From contig NW_006763296.1 in assembly GCF_000218685.1 (NCBI RefSeq), positions 1,508,907-1,572,906 of the forward strand: a DNA stretch of 64,000 bases, written 5' to 3'. The notes beneath the pieces are model-generated. The model did not search any database, was not told the DNA's origin, and saw only the letters and a list, made by a program, of their open reading frames with translations. This DNA comes from Serpula lacrymans var. lacrymans S7.9 (lineage: Eukaryota > Basidiomycota > Agaricomycetes > Boletales > Serpulaceae). Of this stretch, positions 11,495-22,959 are shown piece after piece. Both the position numbers and the translations under genes were made by a program. Every line of letters begins with the position of its first letter. Position 1 is the stretch's first letter.

Positions 11495-13720
11495 AAAAGA
11501 ACATTTGTGCGTAATGCAGCCACCCGTGTTCAGTGTACCGTCAACATAATAGACAGGAATAGATACATCTAATTTTACAAGGGGGAGTCCAATTTGCTCC
11601 GCCCAGACCTGGTCTATGAAGATTCTGTTAGCGCCTGAATTAAGCAGTGCGCTGATTAAGTGTACTATGCCCTGGGCAAGGTTTTCCACACCAACGTCTA
11701 AATGGATCTCTTTTTGGAATAAATATGTGCGCATCAACACATGCCTTGGGATTTTGGTAGAAGGTGGCTCCAGAGAAGAAGAAGAAACATGTTTTTCTAC
11801 TATATTTTTATTTTTATTTTTACCAGAATTAAGCACCCTAGTGTTTGTCTTGCTGGGGCCGTGCTCCAAAGGAGAGGCTGGTACAGCAGTGGTTTTATAA
11901 GTATTTTCAGTGTTAACTCCTTCATTATCTTTTCCCATTGAATCAGTGCTCAAAGCAGCTATATCGTCTGTAGGGACCAAGACAAATCCACAGTCACAGT
12001 GTTGCATACAAGTACATACTTCAGATAACAAATTCAAGAATCTATTTACAAATTGGGGAGCCACCCCCTTCTTTCCGTTATTGCTCGTGCAACACCCTGG
12101 AGCAGGGGCCACCTTGTTGTGGTTTACTTCATTGTTACGGGGAGCAAAGGTACCCAAGTGACCTACACTCCGAATTCTTTTCCCTGGGCCTTCATCTCAG
12201 CAACCTGCTGATCGTAGAAGAAGGCCCGGATTTTGTTGTAAGAACAACCGGCCAAAGAATTGAGCCAATTGTCCGGTTTTTCTGCTTCTAATTGGCGCAC
12301 CTGGTGCCCTTGGTTATTTTTTTGTTGGGCGGCCTGTGCCCCATTTTTACACTGCCAGGACATGTGTCCCAGCTTGCCGCAATTGTAGCAGTTCCCCGTG
12401 AATCTGCGCTTCTGTCCGCCTTGGACCGTGCTGATATCCATTGGGGCTCCCTGCCCTGGTTGCAGCCCGTACGGCTTGAACCCGTGAGAGTGTTGTTTGT
12501 TTTGGTTTGATGACCCAGGGCTCCTCTGGGAATAGGTGTTTTTGGTGGTGGTCCCGCCACCTTGGTGCATAGCGTAGAGCTCCATGTCTCTACCAACCCG
12601 TCGGACTTCCTCAGCTGCTAGGGCCAAGTTCTCGTTTTGTGTGTCTTGCAGATAGATCTGCTCTGCAATGCGGGGGTTCACATTGCATTCCAGCAGTTCT
12701 ACTGCGTGTTCATTGCCAAGCCCTCCTTGGATGGAGAGGGCCAGGAACCGGGTTATATAATCATCCGTCCTTATATTTGCTTGTTTGAAGGAACAGATTT
12801 GCTGGCGCGCCCAGTCACACTCAGCTTGCGGTTTGAAACATTTTTTGATCTCAACTTTGAGATCATCCCAGACAGGCCACACTCCTGCATTCTAACTTGG
12901 GCATATTGACCCGCCACAGGTCCCTTTAGTCGAGATAGCACCGCAGTTGCTACCTCAAAGTTGTCAGCAAACACATCCCAGTTCGCCTTGACCCAAATTT
13001 GGAGTTTGATCCACCATTTGGCGAATTGTGCTCTGTCTCCTTCGAAGGTGCGAGGGTCAGCAATGACTTTGACCTTCTTGTTAAACTTCTTCTCAACCAA
13101 GGGGGTTGCTGCAGGGGGGCTTGCCTGTAGCTCAGTGAGTTGCCTGGTCAACGCCGCAATCTGTACACGCATACCATGCAACAGAGTGTTGACGTCAGGT
13201 TGGTTTTGCGACAACATGTCGACTTGTTCTCTTGGTAAAGTAAGAAAAACGTAACTGGGGGTCCCCGCTTGCTATCTGTGGATCTACCTCTTCCCAGCTG
13301 AGTATCAGATCTCAACCTCCGACTACCCACACTATTGTATTTGAAATTTGTATATAAAAGGTATAGTCAGAAACCCTGGTCCGAACGGTTGTCAGGGGGT
13401 GGCCCGCTTGTTAAGCTGTCAGCCCTTCTCCAGACTGGCGGAGGCAAGTGCCCGGCCTGGTCAGAGGAAAATGAAGAAGAAGATTTGTATTCTAAAACTA
13501 ATCAACAGTGATTCCACACCAACTGCTGAGCTAAGGTACTCCCCTTCACGCTGGGGGCCGCGTATCAAAGTTATTGTCTCTTCTCCCAAAGCACTACAAG
13601 GCCATTGCTAGGAGCGCACCTATCTGCTATGCGGGATATTCCAAAACAATAACACTATCCCCTTAACCCTGGGGTCCAGGTTTGCACACAGTGCGAGAGA
13701 GTAATGAGAGCGAGTCCTAA
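11495..13720 (-). pseudogene. Ty3/gypsy gag and 5' part of protease
   Basis: Minus-strand frames: gag from 13,217 (MLSQNQPDVNT...) with the capsid segment; a one-base frame change near 12,885; then the capsid C-terminus and a CCHC zinc knuckle (CYNCGKLGHMSWQC, about 12,400-12,360). After a stop at 12,163 a second frame (12,157-11,495) holds a linker and the aspartic protease start. The catalytic triad is LNSGA instead of the family's L-I/L-D-S-G-A, so the catalytic Asp is lost. The frame ends at the transposon tip at 11,494; its continuation (VVEYQGH... then LGWTWL) is at 28,910 on the plus strand. 13,218-13,720 is the untranslated leader between the LTR and gag. Confidence 0.85.
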
Positions 13721-14133
13721 TGTAACAACCAAGAGTTTGTTACTCTGGCACACAACTCAGACAGGCTATAGAGATGATGATGAGGGAGTGGTTACCCTTT
13801 AGGCTTCAACAAGTTAGTTGTGAGGATACAACAGGAGGACTTGCTGAGGAGTCTCCTGGATCTATTGGGTATATATACTAATACAGAGTGTTTGTACTTA
13901 TGTACTATACAGTTGATAAAAGCCGTGGCTGATAATGTCAGAGGGCGCAGCCTGTGTGACCAGCTTCACTGTGTGAGAGACTTGTGGCTAAAATAAGAAT
14001 AAAGGCAGTGCAGCGCAAGAAAGAGGAGTTTGAACAAAAGGGAAAGTGCCGCATGGCACAGTGTGTGAAAACTACAGTAAAAGGTTAAAAAGGAGAACAA
14101 AAATTAAAGGTCCAAAAATGTGTTATCGTAACA
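13721..14133 (-). mobile_element. Gypsy 5' LTR (413 bp)
   Basis: On the minus strand it reads TGTTACGATAACAC... to ...TTGGTTGTTACA, the same family as the LTR at 34,217-34,635. It abuts the gag leader, so it is the 5' LTR of the gag-protease half. Flanks CCTAA and CATAG differ, as expected for one LTR of a longer element. It sits inside the RT region of another gypsy copy (14,134 on). Confidence 0.8.
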
Positions 14134-14545
14134 CATAGACAATTTATTAATATCCACAAAGTTGGACAATGAGACTGAGCATGACAGGATCATGCAAAAA
14201 GTCCTTCAACACTTACAGTAACGGAACCTATTTGTCACGCCCAAAAAATGTATTTTAAAGTGAAGGAAGTAGACTTTCTCAGTATGATATTTGGCCAGAA
14301 CAGCATCAGGATGGATCCTGAGAAAGCTTAAGCTATTTTGGACTGGCCAGAACCTACTTGCGTCAAAGGAGTTAGGGCCTTCCTTGGCTTAGGCAATTTC
14401 TACTGTAGATTTGTTAAAAACTTTGCAAAAATCACAAGTCCATTGAATGATCTCACTAAAAAGGACATTCCATGGCATTGGGACCCCAAGGAACAAGAAG
14501 CATAAAGAAGCATTTACAACAGCTTCTATATTGGCATTTCCAGAA
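14134..14545 (+). pseudogene. Gypsy RT fragment (second, older copy)
   Basis: The plus strand encodes a degenerate stretch running from IDNLL through KVKEVDFL, MDPEK and GVRAFLGLGNFYCRF to WHWDPKEQEA, the RT thumb and connection region. It has stops (for example TAA after EKA near 14,330). It closely resembles 29,780-30,150 of the other gypsy copy. The continuation is at 15,601, beyond an insertion. Confidence 0.8.
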
Positions 14546-15600
14546 CTTGTCAGAACTGTGACCTTCGGAATAATCAGAGGTTGGAGGTTGGATGTTGGAG
14601 GTGCATTGGGAGCAGAACAGGGTACGAAGTTGGGAGTTGGCTTAGCTTGTGTGCTAGGCCCTTCCTTGGACCTTGGTCCCTAACTTGACAGAGTGAATGA
14701 GTGAGAGTAGAGGATGAAAGTGGAGTAATGGCCCTTCAGAGAAGGACTGAAATACTTAGAAAAGACTTGGGTAAAAAGGTGGAGGAACTAGTTGATATTT
14801 AAACCGCAGGAACAGAGTACAGGAGCTACAGCTTATATACTATTGGAGGGAGTTTATAAGGAGTAACTCATGTTGTAGATACGGAGTTCCATGCGGACAA
14901 CTATCTAGTGAGGGGAGTGTACCATAAGGTCTAACTACAGAGTCTGTTACGATACACAATTTTTGGACTTACAACTTTCTTTCTCTTCTTTAACTTTCTT
15001 TCTCAGTTTTCACACACTTGTGCCATGCAGCACTTTCCTTTTGTTCAAACTCCACTTTCACTTTCTTGCGCTACACAGCTTTTCTTATTTTTAGATACAA
15101 CTCTCTCACACAGTGGAGTTGGTCACACAGGCTGTGCCCTGTGACATCATCAGCCACCACTTCTATCAACTGTATAGTACAACATATACAAATAAAACCT
15201 GCATAGTAGTAGTATAAATACTTTAATAGATCCAGGAGACTCCTCAGCAAGTCCTCCTCCTGTATACCCACAACTGATTTGGTCCTATCCTAAGGGGTTT
15301 ACCCACTCCTACCTTCCTCACTCTTGCCTGTCTGAGTTGTGTGCCAGAGTATCAAAACTTTGGTTGTAACAGAGTCTATGAGGAATATGAGAATGTGAAT
15401 AGGAAATGTATGGCAGAAATAGAAGTCCGGGGCAGGAGAGTCGGAGCAGATTTCCGGAGTACAATGTGGAAGTAAGGTACAAAGCTATGCCAAATGGCAG
15501 AGCACAAGGGGCATAATCCTGAGAGTACCAAAGATTTGGGGGTTCAGACTTGTGGGTTTCTGACTGTTCAGAGGTCCAGAAACCATATCCTGTGGCATAC
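14546..15600 (+). mobile_element. Insertion in gypsy RNase H region; contains solo LTR 14,945-15,371
   Basis: RNase H coding stops at ...AFPEL near 14,545 and resumes at about 15,601 with ...LGKEFQL. Within the insertion, 14,945-15,371 is a complete solo LTR of the gypsy family (TGTTACGATACAC... to ...GGTTGTAACA) flanked by a perfect 5-bp duplication GAGTC (14,940-14,944 and 15,372-15,376). The rest (14,546-14,939 and 15,377-15,600) has no gene that I recognise; 14,575-14,620 is a GGTTGGAGGTTGG-like simple repeat. Confidence 0.7.
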
Positions 15601-16334
15601 ATGGATATGACAAAACTAGGCAAAGAGTTCCAGCTAAAAACTAACTCTTCTGACTTTGCTACAGGGGCTGTTCTGTCAATTAAATGCCCTGACAATCTTT
15701 GGAGTCCTTGTGCCTATTTATTGCATAATTTGTCGCTTACAGAGTGCAACTATCAAATTTATGACAAAGAGATATTGGCCATCATTAGAGCACTAGATCA
15801 CTGGTGGCACTATTTAAAAGGTGCTCCACACTAATTTAAAAACTGGAGTATTTTTGATGGCCCCGGACTTGAATTGAAAACAAGCCCGCTATTTGATATA
15901 CATATCTGTCTAGATTTAATTGTAAATCAATTCATTACAAAGACAAAATCTATGTGCCAGAGTCTGCAAGGATTAAGGCAATAGATAAACATTATGACAG
16001 ACTAGTGGCTGGGCACCCTGGGTGACAACAAACCATGGAGTTGATATCCAGAAACTATGTATGGCTTGGCATGGTCAAAGGCATGCAAAAATACGTAAAG
16101 TGTTGTCTTCACTGTGCCATAGCAAAAAACTCTCATCAACCACTGGCTGGTAAACTTATACCTAATCCAATTCCAGCAGGACCCTGGCAGGATATATTGG
16201 TTGATTTTATGGTAGATTTGCCTGAGTCAAATGGGTATAATTCCATAATGGTGGTCGTGGGTTGCTTCTCCAAGGAAGTCATATTCATACCCACAAATAA
16301 AATTAATAAATCCACTGGTAATATTGATTTTTGA
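15601..16334 (+). pseudogene. Gypsy RNase H and integrase N-terminal fragment
   Basis: Recognisable blocks: TNSSDFATGAVLSIK...YDKEILAIIRALDHW (RNase H, 15,640-15,830) and, after a deletion and stops, LISRNYVWLGMVK...CLHCAIAK (H2C2 zinc region) and PAGPWQDILVDF (start of the integrase core, 16,170-16,215). It ends near 16,334. Closely related to 30,210-31,300. Confidence 0.8.
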
Positions 16335-16710
16335 TTATTATCACTAGTAAAACAAGCACTGTGCTGATATACTGAGAAAATGGTAGGTATTTCCTACCAG
16401 CAACGTGTCAGAATTGTAGCACATTATAAATTCTGCTTGGTGTTATCACTGCCCTCACATTTTCCTGATGTCCTATCCTTGTAGAGTATGTATAGTTGCA
16501 GTCAGTGTATCATTCTAACCTTTTCTCATGATTTTTACATCCACCCCACTTCTGCATGAGTTAATATTTGCGATGGCACACAATTTCCAGCCACATTTTC
16601 ATTCTCCACTTTAACTTATATTCTTGTGCCACACAGCACCTCTATCATTTTTAGACTTACTTACTCTCACAGTGGAGTCAGCCACCACTAATCATTAACT
16701 GTATAGTATA
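16335..16710 (+). repeat. Unassigned spacer, then gypsy LTR fragment
   Basis: Nothing recognisable before 16,590. From about 16,590 to 16,710 the sequence follows the gypsy LTR (TTTCATTCTCCACTTTAAC, then CACAGTGGAGT...AACTGTATAGTA) and is cut off by the mariner end at 16,711. Confidence 0.55.
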
Positions 16711-17260
16711 CAGTGACTCCAAAAACCATTGCAATGTTTGGCCTAAATGCAGTGTGCTTTGCATACCGCCAACAGGCATGGAAATTTCGCTTAGCTTTGG
16801 TGGGGTTGACAAAAGTACTTGGTCTTGGCTACAAAATGGTTCCTGGGTCATGTGATTTGGCCCAGCGGCTGTGAAGGTATGTCTATTTCAAAACAGCAAT
16901 ACCATTACAACATTTTTTTTCACTTTTGAGTTGGAAGCAGAGATCACAATGATATTATAGAATGTTTGGCTTTGTTTGGTCCTACAAGCAAAGATACACA
17001 TATAAACATTGTGTCTGAGTTTAGAAAAGCTCACAAACTTCTTTATTCTCAGCTACCATCATCATGAAATTCCTCTCTCCTGCTCAGAAAAACCGGATCC
17101 TTAACCTCCTTGATACAGGTCAAACTGCTCACACCATTGCCTCTACCACTGGTGTCCATGTCTCTACCATCTCTAGACTTCGCTCCAAGGAACGTTCTGA
17201 GCTCCAAAAGTCTGTTGGAGGTCGTCCATCCAAGCTTTCTCCTGCCAATGTCTGCCATGC
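16711..17260 (+). mobile_element. Tc1/mariner fragment with N-terminal helix-turn-helix
   Basis: Starts with CAGTGACTCCAAAAACC directly after TA, as expected for a Tc1/mariner inverted repeat and its TA target. The frame from 17,064 (MKFLSPAQKNRILNLL...TGVHVSTISRLRSK...GGRPSKLS) is the typical N-terminal HTH of a Tc1-family transposase. The frame is cut by an LTR at 17,261; no catalytic DDE domain is present, so the element is dead. Confidence 0.75.
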
Positions 17261-17675
17261 TGTTCCAACCAAAGTTTTTATACTCTGGCACACACAGTGA
17301 CAAGCAAAGAGTGATAGAAGATAGGAGTGGGTAAACCCCTTAAGTAGGACCGAGTTAGTTGTGGGTATAGAACAGGAGGACTTGCTGAGGAGTCTCCTGG
17401 ATCTATTGGGGTTTATATACTAATACAGAGTGTTTGTACTTATGTACTGTACAGTTGATAAAAGCAGTGGCTGATAATGTCAGAGGGCACAGCCCGTGTG
17501 ACCAGCTCCACTGTGTGAGAGACTTGTAGCTAAAATAAGAAAAAAGGCAGCGCAGTGCAAGAAGAGGATTTTGAACAAAAGGGAAAGTGCCGCATGGCAC
17601 AGTGTGTGAAAACTACAGTAAAAGGTTAAAGAGGAGAATGAAAATTAAAGGTCCGAAAATTGTGTTATTGTAACA
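17261..17675 (-). mobile_element. Gypsy-family LTR
   Basis: On the minus strand it reads TGTTACAATAACACAATTTTCGG... to ...GGTTGGAACA, inserted into the mariner transposase frame. Flanks (CATGC, ATTAT) do not match, so it may be rearranged or the other flank lost. Confidence 0.7.
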
Positions 17676-18890
17676 ATTATCGCATCTTTACAATATAAAG
17701 TGTATGGCATAGATATATATACCCATTTATATCTTCAATCAGACTTGTAAGTAACACAAATCTGCCATAGAATAAATTGTTATAGGGACCCCAGACACCT
17801 CTGTGATTAATAGGATATCCCAATGGTCCAACTTCCAATGGTCCATCCCAGATGTCCCATTGGGATATTCTACATGGTCCAATGGGATGTCCCATTAGGC
17901 TTTTTGGATGTCCCATGTAGTTGTCCCAAAGGACGTGGTAGACCATGCTTCAGGCTACTAGCCCTGTTGGTTTGGAGATTATAATCAAGCTAAGAGCCCT
18001 AAAATTTTTGCTGCCTGAAGTGTCAGAGAGCTAAAGTAGTCAGAGCTGTGATGCGACAAATGTAGCAAGGCTGTGGCTGTGGTATTAGTAATCATAAAGT
18101 CAGAGATACTGTAATCTAATACTAGGTATGATTGTTGTAGTTCTAACAAAGCATACCTGCAAAAAGGTCAAGGAGTGGCTAGATGAGTAGGAGTTTAGAA
18201 ATATGGTGTGGCCTGCACAGTCTCATGTACAAGTAGTAGTATATATACCCCTCAATAGACTGGAGACTCCTCAACAAGTTCTTTTGTTGTCTACCAACAA
18301 CTAACTTGGACCTACCCTAAGTGGAGTATACCAACTTTGTTTATTATCACTCTTTGATTATTGTAGTTGTGTGCTAGAGTATAAAAACTTTAGTTGTTAC
18401 AATATTCATAAATATGGAGCTGGAATAGTTTGTCTTTGGTGAGTTGTCTTTTTTCAAACTCAAGCCACTCAACAAATAAATAACTTAATTGACAGTCAAA
18501 ATTATATTAACGGCATTCTACTTCATTTTTGAAAGCTTTCATACAGGCAGTACCAGTACTCATACTATTCAATTGTGCACTCCAACAACAGTTATAACAC
18601 CAGATTCTTCAGCAAAGAGCATTTGTTCACAATGCCAAATTCTTATGCCTCTTGACTCTTCCAGTGTGATATTTATAAAAATCTTTCACCTAGCCAGATA
18701 TCATAAGTTAGTTATTTCACTTTTTACTGCCTCTCAGTACTCAACTTCTCCATGTATACTCTAGTGATCTCCCCCACATTTTGCACTGAGTGCATTACCC
18801 TTGCCAAATACAGGGGTTATGAAAATTTTCCCACTCTCCTGCAACTACTTTATCTTTATCTGACATTAGTTATGATCATACCTCTACAGA
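17676..18890. other. Non-coding: GGGACAT-type repeats and LTR fragment 18,236-18,404
   Basis: 17,810-17,950 contains several alternating copies of GTCCCATTGGGAT-like words. 18,236-18,404 (plus) is the 3' part of a diverged gypsy-family LTR ending AGTTGTTACA. I find no coding sequence in 18,405-18,890. Confidence 0.5.
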
Positions 18891-19309
18891 TGTAACAACC
18901 AAGAGTTTGTATACTCTGGCACACAACTCAGACAAGCTACAGTTGAAGTGAGTGGAAGTGGTTACCCCTTATAATAGGACTGAGTTAGTTGTGGGTAAAC
19001 AATAGGAGAACTCACTAAGGAGTCTCCTTGATCTATTGGGGTTTATATATGTACATCTACAGACTATTTGTACATGTGTACTATACAGTTGATGAAGGCA
19101 GTGGCTGATGATGTTATAGGGCACAGCATGTGTGACCAGCTCCACTGTGTGAGAGATTTGGTAGCTAAGAATTAAAAAAAGCAGTGCAGCGTGAGAAAGT
19201 GGAGCTTGAACAAAATGGAAAGTGCCACATGGCACAGTGTGTGAAAACTACAAAAGAAAGTTAAAGTGGAGAATGAAATTCAAAGGTCTGAAAATTGTGT
19301 ATCATAACA
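18891..19309 (-). mobile_element. Gypsy solo LTR with target duplication
   Basis: TGTAACAACCAAGAG at 18,891 to TATCATAACA at 19,309, flanked by a perfect 5-bp duplication ACAGA (18,886-18,890 and 19,310-19,314). No internal domain attached. Confidence 0.85.
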
Positions 19310-19607
19310 ACAGAGAGCTCTTCTCCTTTGTCCTTATCCTTTCTGCCCATAAAAGAGGCCACAAAATATTCTGCTGGCCTGCCCTCCTCCCCATATTTGC
19401 TAGGCTGCACTGGTACAACTCTGTGTGGAAGGACTCCAAAGCAGCCCACAAGCCTGGAGGTATACTGCAAACTCAAGTAGGGTGGACTTTGACCATAAGC
19501 TCAACACTGTTTGGGAAGACAAGGCAGTTTCTGAGATCCTCACTTTTTTTGGATGAGATGGGGGTCAAATGGACCAGCATCAACATTGTTTACATTGCCA
19601 AGGTTGG
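19310..19607. other. Unassigned sequence between solo LTR and inverted repeat
   Basis: No recognised domain. By the inversion model this would be the sequence that originally lay to the right of element copy 2. Confidence 0.3.
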
Positions 19608-21676
19608 AGGTGGGGGAGCTCCTCCCAGTACTTTTTCACCTTCTGGGTGACGTCCCCAAGTGATTGGGAGTGGGAGACCTCAACAATGAACAAGTCCTGC
19701 CACTCAGTGCTAGGGTTGAGGCTTTGGAACTTGAGGGCTAAGTCAGGTACAGTGGTGATTTGACCTTGCCGGAGGAACTTGGATGTATTAGAACTCAACT
19801 TGAACTTCCCATCTGACCGTCTGATAAGGCCTGACAGTTCCCCCTGTAAAAGTTCACTGAGGCGCTATCATGCACCAAAGTTGATTGGTAGCATGGACAG
19901 GTGTCAATAACAAAGCAAATATTCAAAAAGACTCGCCTTTGCGCCACACAGGCACAGTGCCACGTGGAATAGTAATTAATATTGCCTTTTTTGAACTTGT
20001 GGCTGATCAGCACCACCTTTATTAGGCAATCCAGTCACACTCACCTTTGCTTTTCCATTCGGTACCTTCTGTGTTTCGGCATTTCGGCAAATTTTTGCAT
20101 CGCCACTGGCTACACATTGTATTGCGCCCTCACCTTCATTGTTTCCCTTACTCCCCTTCCTTTGCCTAGCCCCACCATGGGCCCCTTCCTCTCCTTTTTA
20201 TTCTCACCTGATGGTCGTTTCTGGATCCCATTTCTAATCCACCTCTTCGTCACCTCCACCCTCCTCCTGCTTGTCATCCTTGCTCCCCCACCATACCTGA
20301 TGTCACCACTCCCTATCCGCTTCCGTTGCCAATCCGTTGACTACCACGTGCCACTGCTGATATCAGCAAAGCCCCAGTAGCCGGTTCAAATAGGGCAACA
20401 GGTCCATCTTCAGGACGTCGATCTACCATCATATACTATCAAAACATCGGTCGCTCGTCTTGCCTGGTTAGAGTGTGGGTGGGTAGTTTTTGAGCTGGAG
20501 AAGGTTTATCCCCTTGCGTCACCCATGTTCATCGCTGTCCCATTCACTTGGGTACACTTATCTTTTGTCCATCATCTTCGCTACAGCTAAACCTACCACA
20601 CGCTGCCTAGGACTCACTTGTTCCAAATTGGAACTACTCCTCTCCCTCCCTTGTTTGATCAGGTGGTCCAACACAACCAGTCCATTGGTAAGGCCATGGA
20701 ACTGTCGGATTTGGACTAGGTGGTGGACTGGTGGCTCCAGTTTCTTTTTTTTCAGCAGAACATTCATTTACAGTGCAATTATTTTTGATTTTTGAATCAT
20801 TTTATGAACACATATTTTTTTTAGAATGCCTGACTGACAATAAAGGAACTGTGTTGATACTGATAGTGATTTGCCTTGCCCTTTTTTTACTGCATCTTCC
20901 CATGACATCATGATTTTCCTGCTCTCTTTTTGCTATTGGACTTTACTTTATGGCTGTACAAACCTGTGACATTACTCACAGCATTCATTGTTCTATCCCT
21001 TTCTTTTCCTTTTTTGGACAATCTTATCCTGTACTACCTATGCAGGATTCATCAGTGTACATTCCTTCCTTCATGTTCTTTCTCATTCTTTTTGCACAGC
21101 TATACTGTGCATAGCCTACTTTTCTTTTACTATATAAACCCTTGTATTTTACCTTGTAAAACAACAAGAACTCAATTCCAGACTTCTTCTCTAATCTTAA
21201 GTCCACTTCTTACTGCTACTTGTGATCCAGTGTGGTCACAACACTTCCCACTGCTACCACTGTTAACTGCTGTCATTGTCACTCGTCACTTTTTGAAAGT
21301 GATTGTCATCCCCTTCGATTAGAGTCCTTCTGAGCACTACAGTTTGTGCATCAGGAGCCTGCTATCACTGGGAACCTCGTTATCTTGTCATTCTCAAACC
21401 TACCTTGTGCTATGATTAGCAAGGTAGTGCTCATCTATACTCGTCACTAAGCCCCTATCTTTCTATATTCCAACTATCCCTCTTCCTCAAAACCCACACT
21501 CATACATCTCTGGGTTTTACTTTGAAGGATCCTTATATGTACCACCCCATGAACAACCAGACCACTCCACTGTTCTAGGAGGCAAAGCCCATAAACAAGT
21601 TCCGTGGAATCTGGGAGGATTGTGTGTTAGTTTGTTTTTGTGTGTGGTTTTCTAACAGCAGTTCTCATCATCGACA
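19608..21676. repeat. Right arm of the 2,069-bp inverted repeat
   Basis: Reverse complement of 7288-9356. The inner 254 bases (19,608-19,861) are a truncated antisense copy of the split gene at 9099-9645; the remainder is element copy 3. Confidence 0.9.
19866..21676 (+). mobile_element. 1.8-kb solo LTR-like element, copy 3
   Basis: 1,811 bp, same tip change (TATC) as copy 2. Here both flanks are GCGC (19,862-19,865 and 21,677-21,680), a matching 4-bp duplication, so this was the original insertion into the gene now split between 21,677 and 9099. Confidence 0.8.
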
Positions 21677-22410
21677 GCGCTTGATGAAAACTTCATGTAC
21701 AGGAGTAGGCATGCTCAGTTGCAAGATGTCTTTCACATGGTCATACATATATCTGGAAGTAAGGACATAAGTACAGTATATTCACTCATGAAAAAACATA
21801 CCTTAGAGTGCTGTAGTCACTTTCTCTGAGCTTGTCCACAAACTCAGGGAAACTTGATGGTTCAATATAGAATTGCTAAGGGGAAAAATCAGATCAGGAA
21901 TGTAGCCAGACAATGATTTCTCACCTAGACATATACATCCTGAGAATTATATGTCAAGTGCCTAACAATTTGCTCAGTGATGGGCTGAACTTGATCCTCA
22001 GATGTAGCGATTGGTGCAGTATGGGTGGACATTGAAAGAGTGGATGTTGATAGATTACTCGGGGGAGTGGCAAAAGATCGTTATTGAGTAGCTGTGCATT
22101 GCCATCAGGTAATTTTTTGAAATTAAATAACTGACTTACCTTGTGGTCCAGGAGAGGACTTTGACCGAGTAATAGGGGGGGTACACCAGTAGGTAGCACC
22201 ATTTCCAGTGGAAGTGGAGAATATTGCGTACATGGGGGACAGGTGCATTTTTGCAGACTGAGAATGGGATGTTCTGCTGAAATATATCTCAGTACTCAGC
22301 CAACCAAGTAAGTAGTTTAAAAAAAAACCAGGAAACTCACTTTATATCTAAATATTTGCACCAATATGTAGGTGTAAGCGGGTGGGCAAGGAAGAGAATG
22401 ATTCAAAAGA
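21677..22410 (-). CDS. 5' part of the split transposon gene
   Basis: Minus-strand exons separated by short introns. About 22,235-22,140: ...MHLSPMYAIFSTSTGNG... ending SPGPQ at a GTAAGT donor. About 22,080-21,940: serine/threonine-rich, ending in VRHLTYNSQ. Then a segment with FYIEPSSFPEFVDKLRESDYSTLR (near 21,870-21,800) and, after another intron, YMYDHVKDILQLSMPTPVHEVFIK ending at the element boundary at 21,677. The frame continues without a break into RLSELLQG at 9099. The N-terminal part is not similar to anything I can name. Coordinates of the first exon are uncertain. Role unknown; position next to the Plavaka transposase suggests a transposon accessory gene. Confidence 0.5.
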
Positions 22411-22462
22411 TGATAAGCGGAGAGCTGCCCACATCCACAGTTGGATGTGTGCAGTCACATTG

Positions 22463-22846
22463 TTCCATGTAGTGTGAGAAAGGGGACAACAACTGATCTC
22501 TTTTCTCACACTGCATGGAATCAACAGGTTGCTATTGCACAAAGCCAATAATCACTATGAGAAAAATAGTAAGTCTCTGTTCATTTCACCTTAGTATCAG
22601 CACTCACTGCATATGATTGCAATAATGAACACCCAATGAGCCGTGCAAGAATGGACAGTCTGACCGTCTATTCTCTCACGGCTCATTGGGTGATCTAATC
22701 TTATCTTTGCTGGGACAATACTGGACCGTGTGAGAATGGACAGTCTGACCGTCCATTCTTGCACGGCTCATCTAATCTTATCTTTGCTGGGACAATACTG
22801 GACTATGTGAGAATGGACAGTCTGACCATCCATTCTCGCACAGTCC
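22463..22846. repeat. Four hairpins, three in tandem
   Basis: Long imperfect palindromes at 22,463-22,519 (arms TTCCATGTAGTGTGAGAAA / complement), 22,630-22,692 (arms CACCCAATGAGCCGTG / complement), 22,725-22,766 and 22,800-22,846. The last three share the core TGAGAATGGACAGTCTGAC and its complement. A 33-nt direct repeat (CATCTAATCTTATCTTTGC... ) separates hairpins 2-3 and 3-4. All contain TGAGAA or a close variant. They lie between the two divergent gene blocks of the transposon. Confidence 0.75.
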
Positions 22847-22959
22847 AGCAGATTGCTGATTTGACGTTATCAGCATTGCAACACCTTATCATATCGTTGT
22901 GTAACCAAGGTCAGGCTGCCATACATTTTCCCACAGTCTTTGTAGTATACTGAAGATGT

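Noticed and set aside
19222..19650. 142-codon plus-strand frame
   Set aside because: It runs from a gypsy LTR into unrelated sequence and into the antisense of the split gene, so it is chimeric and accidental.
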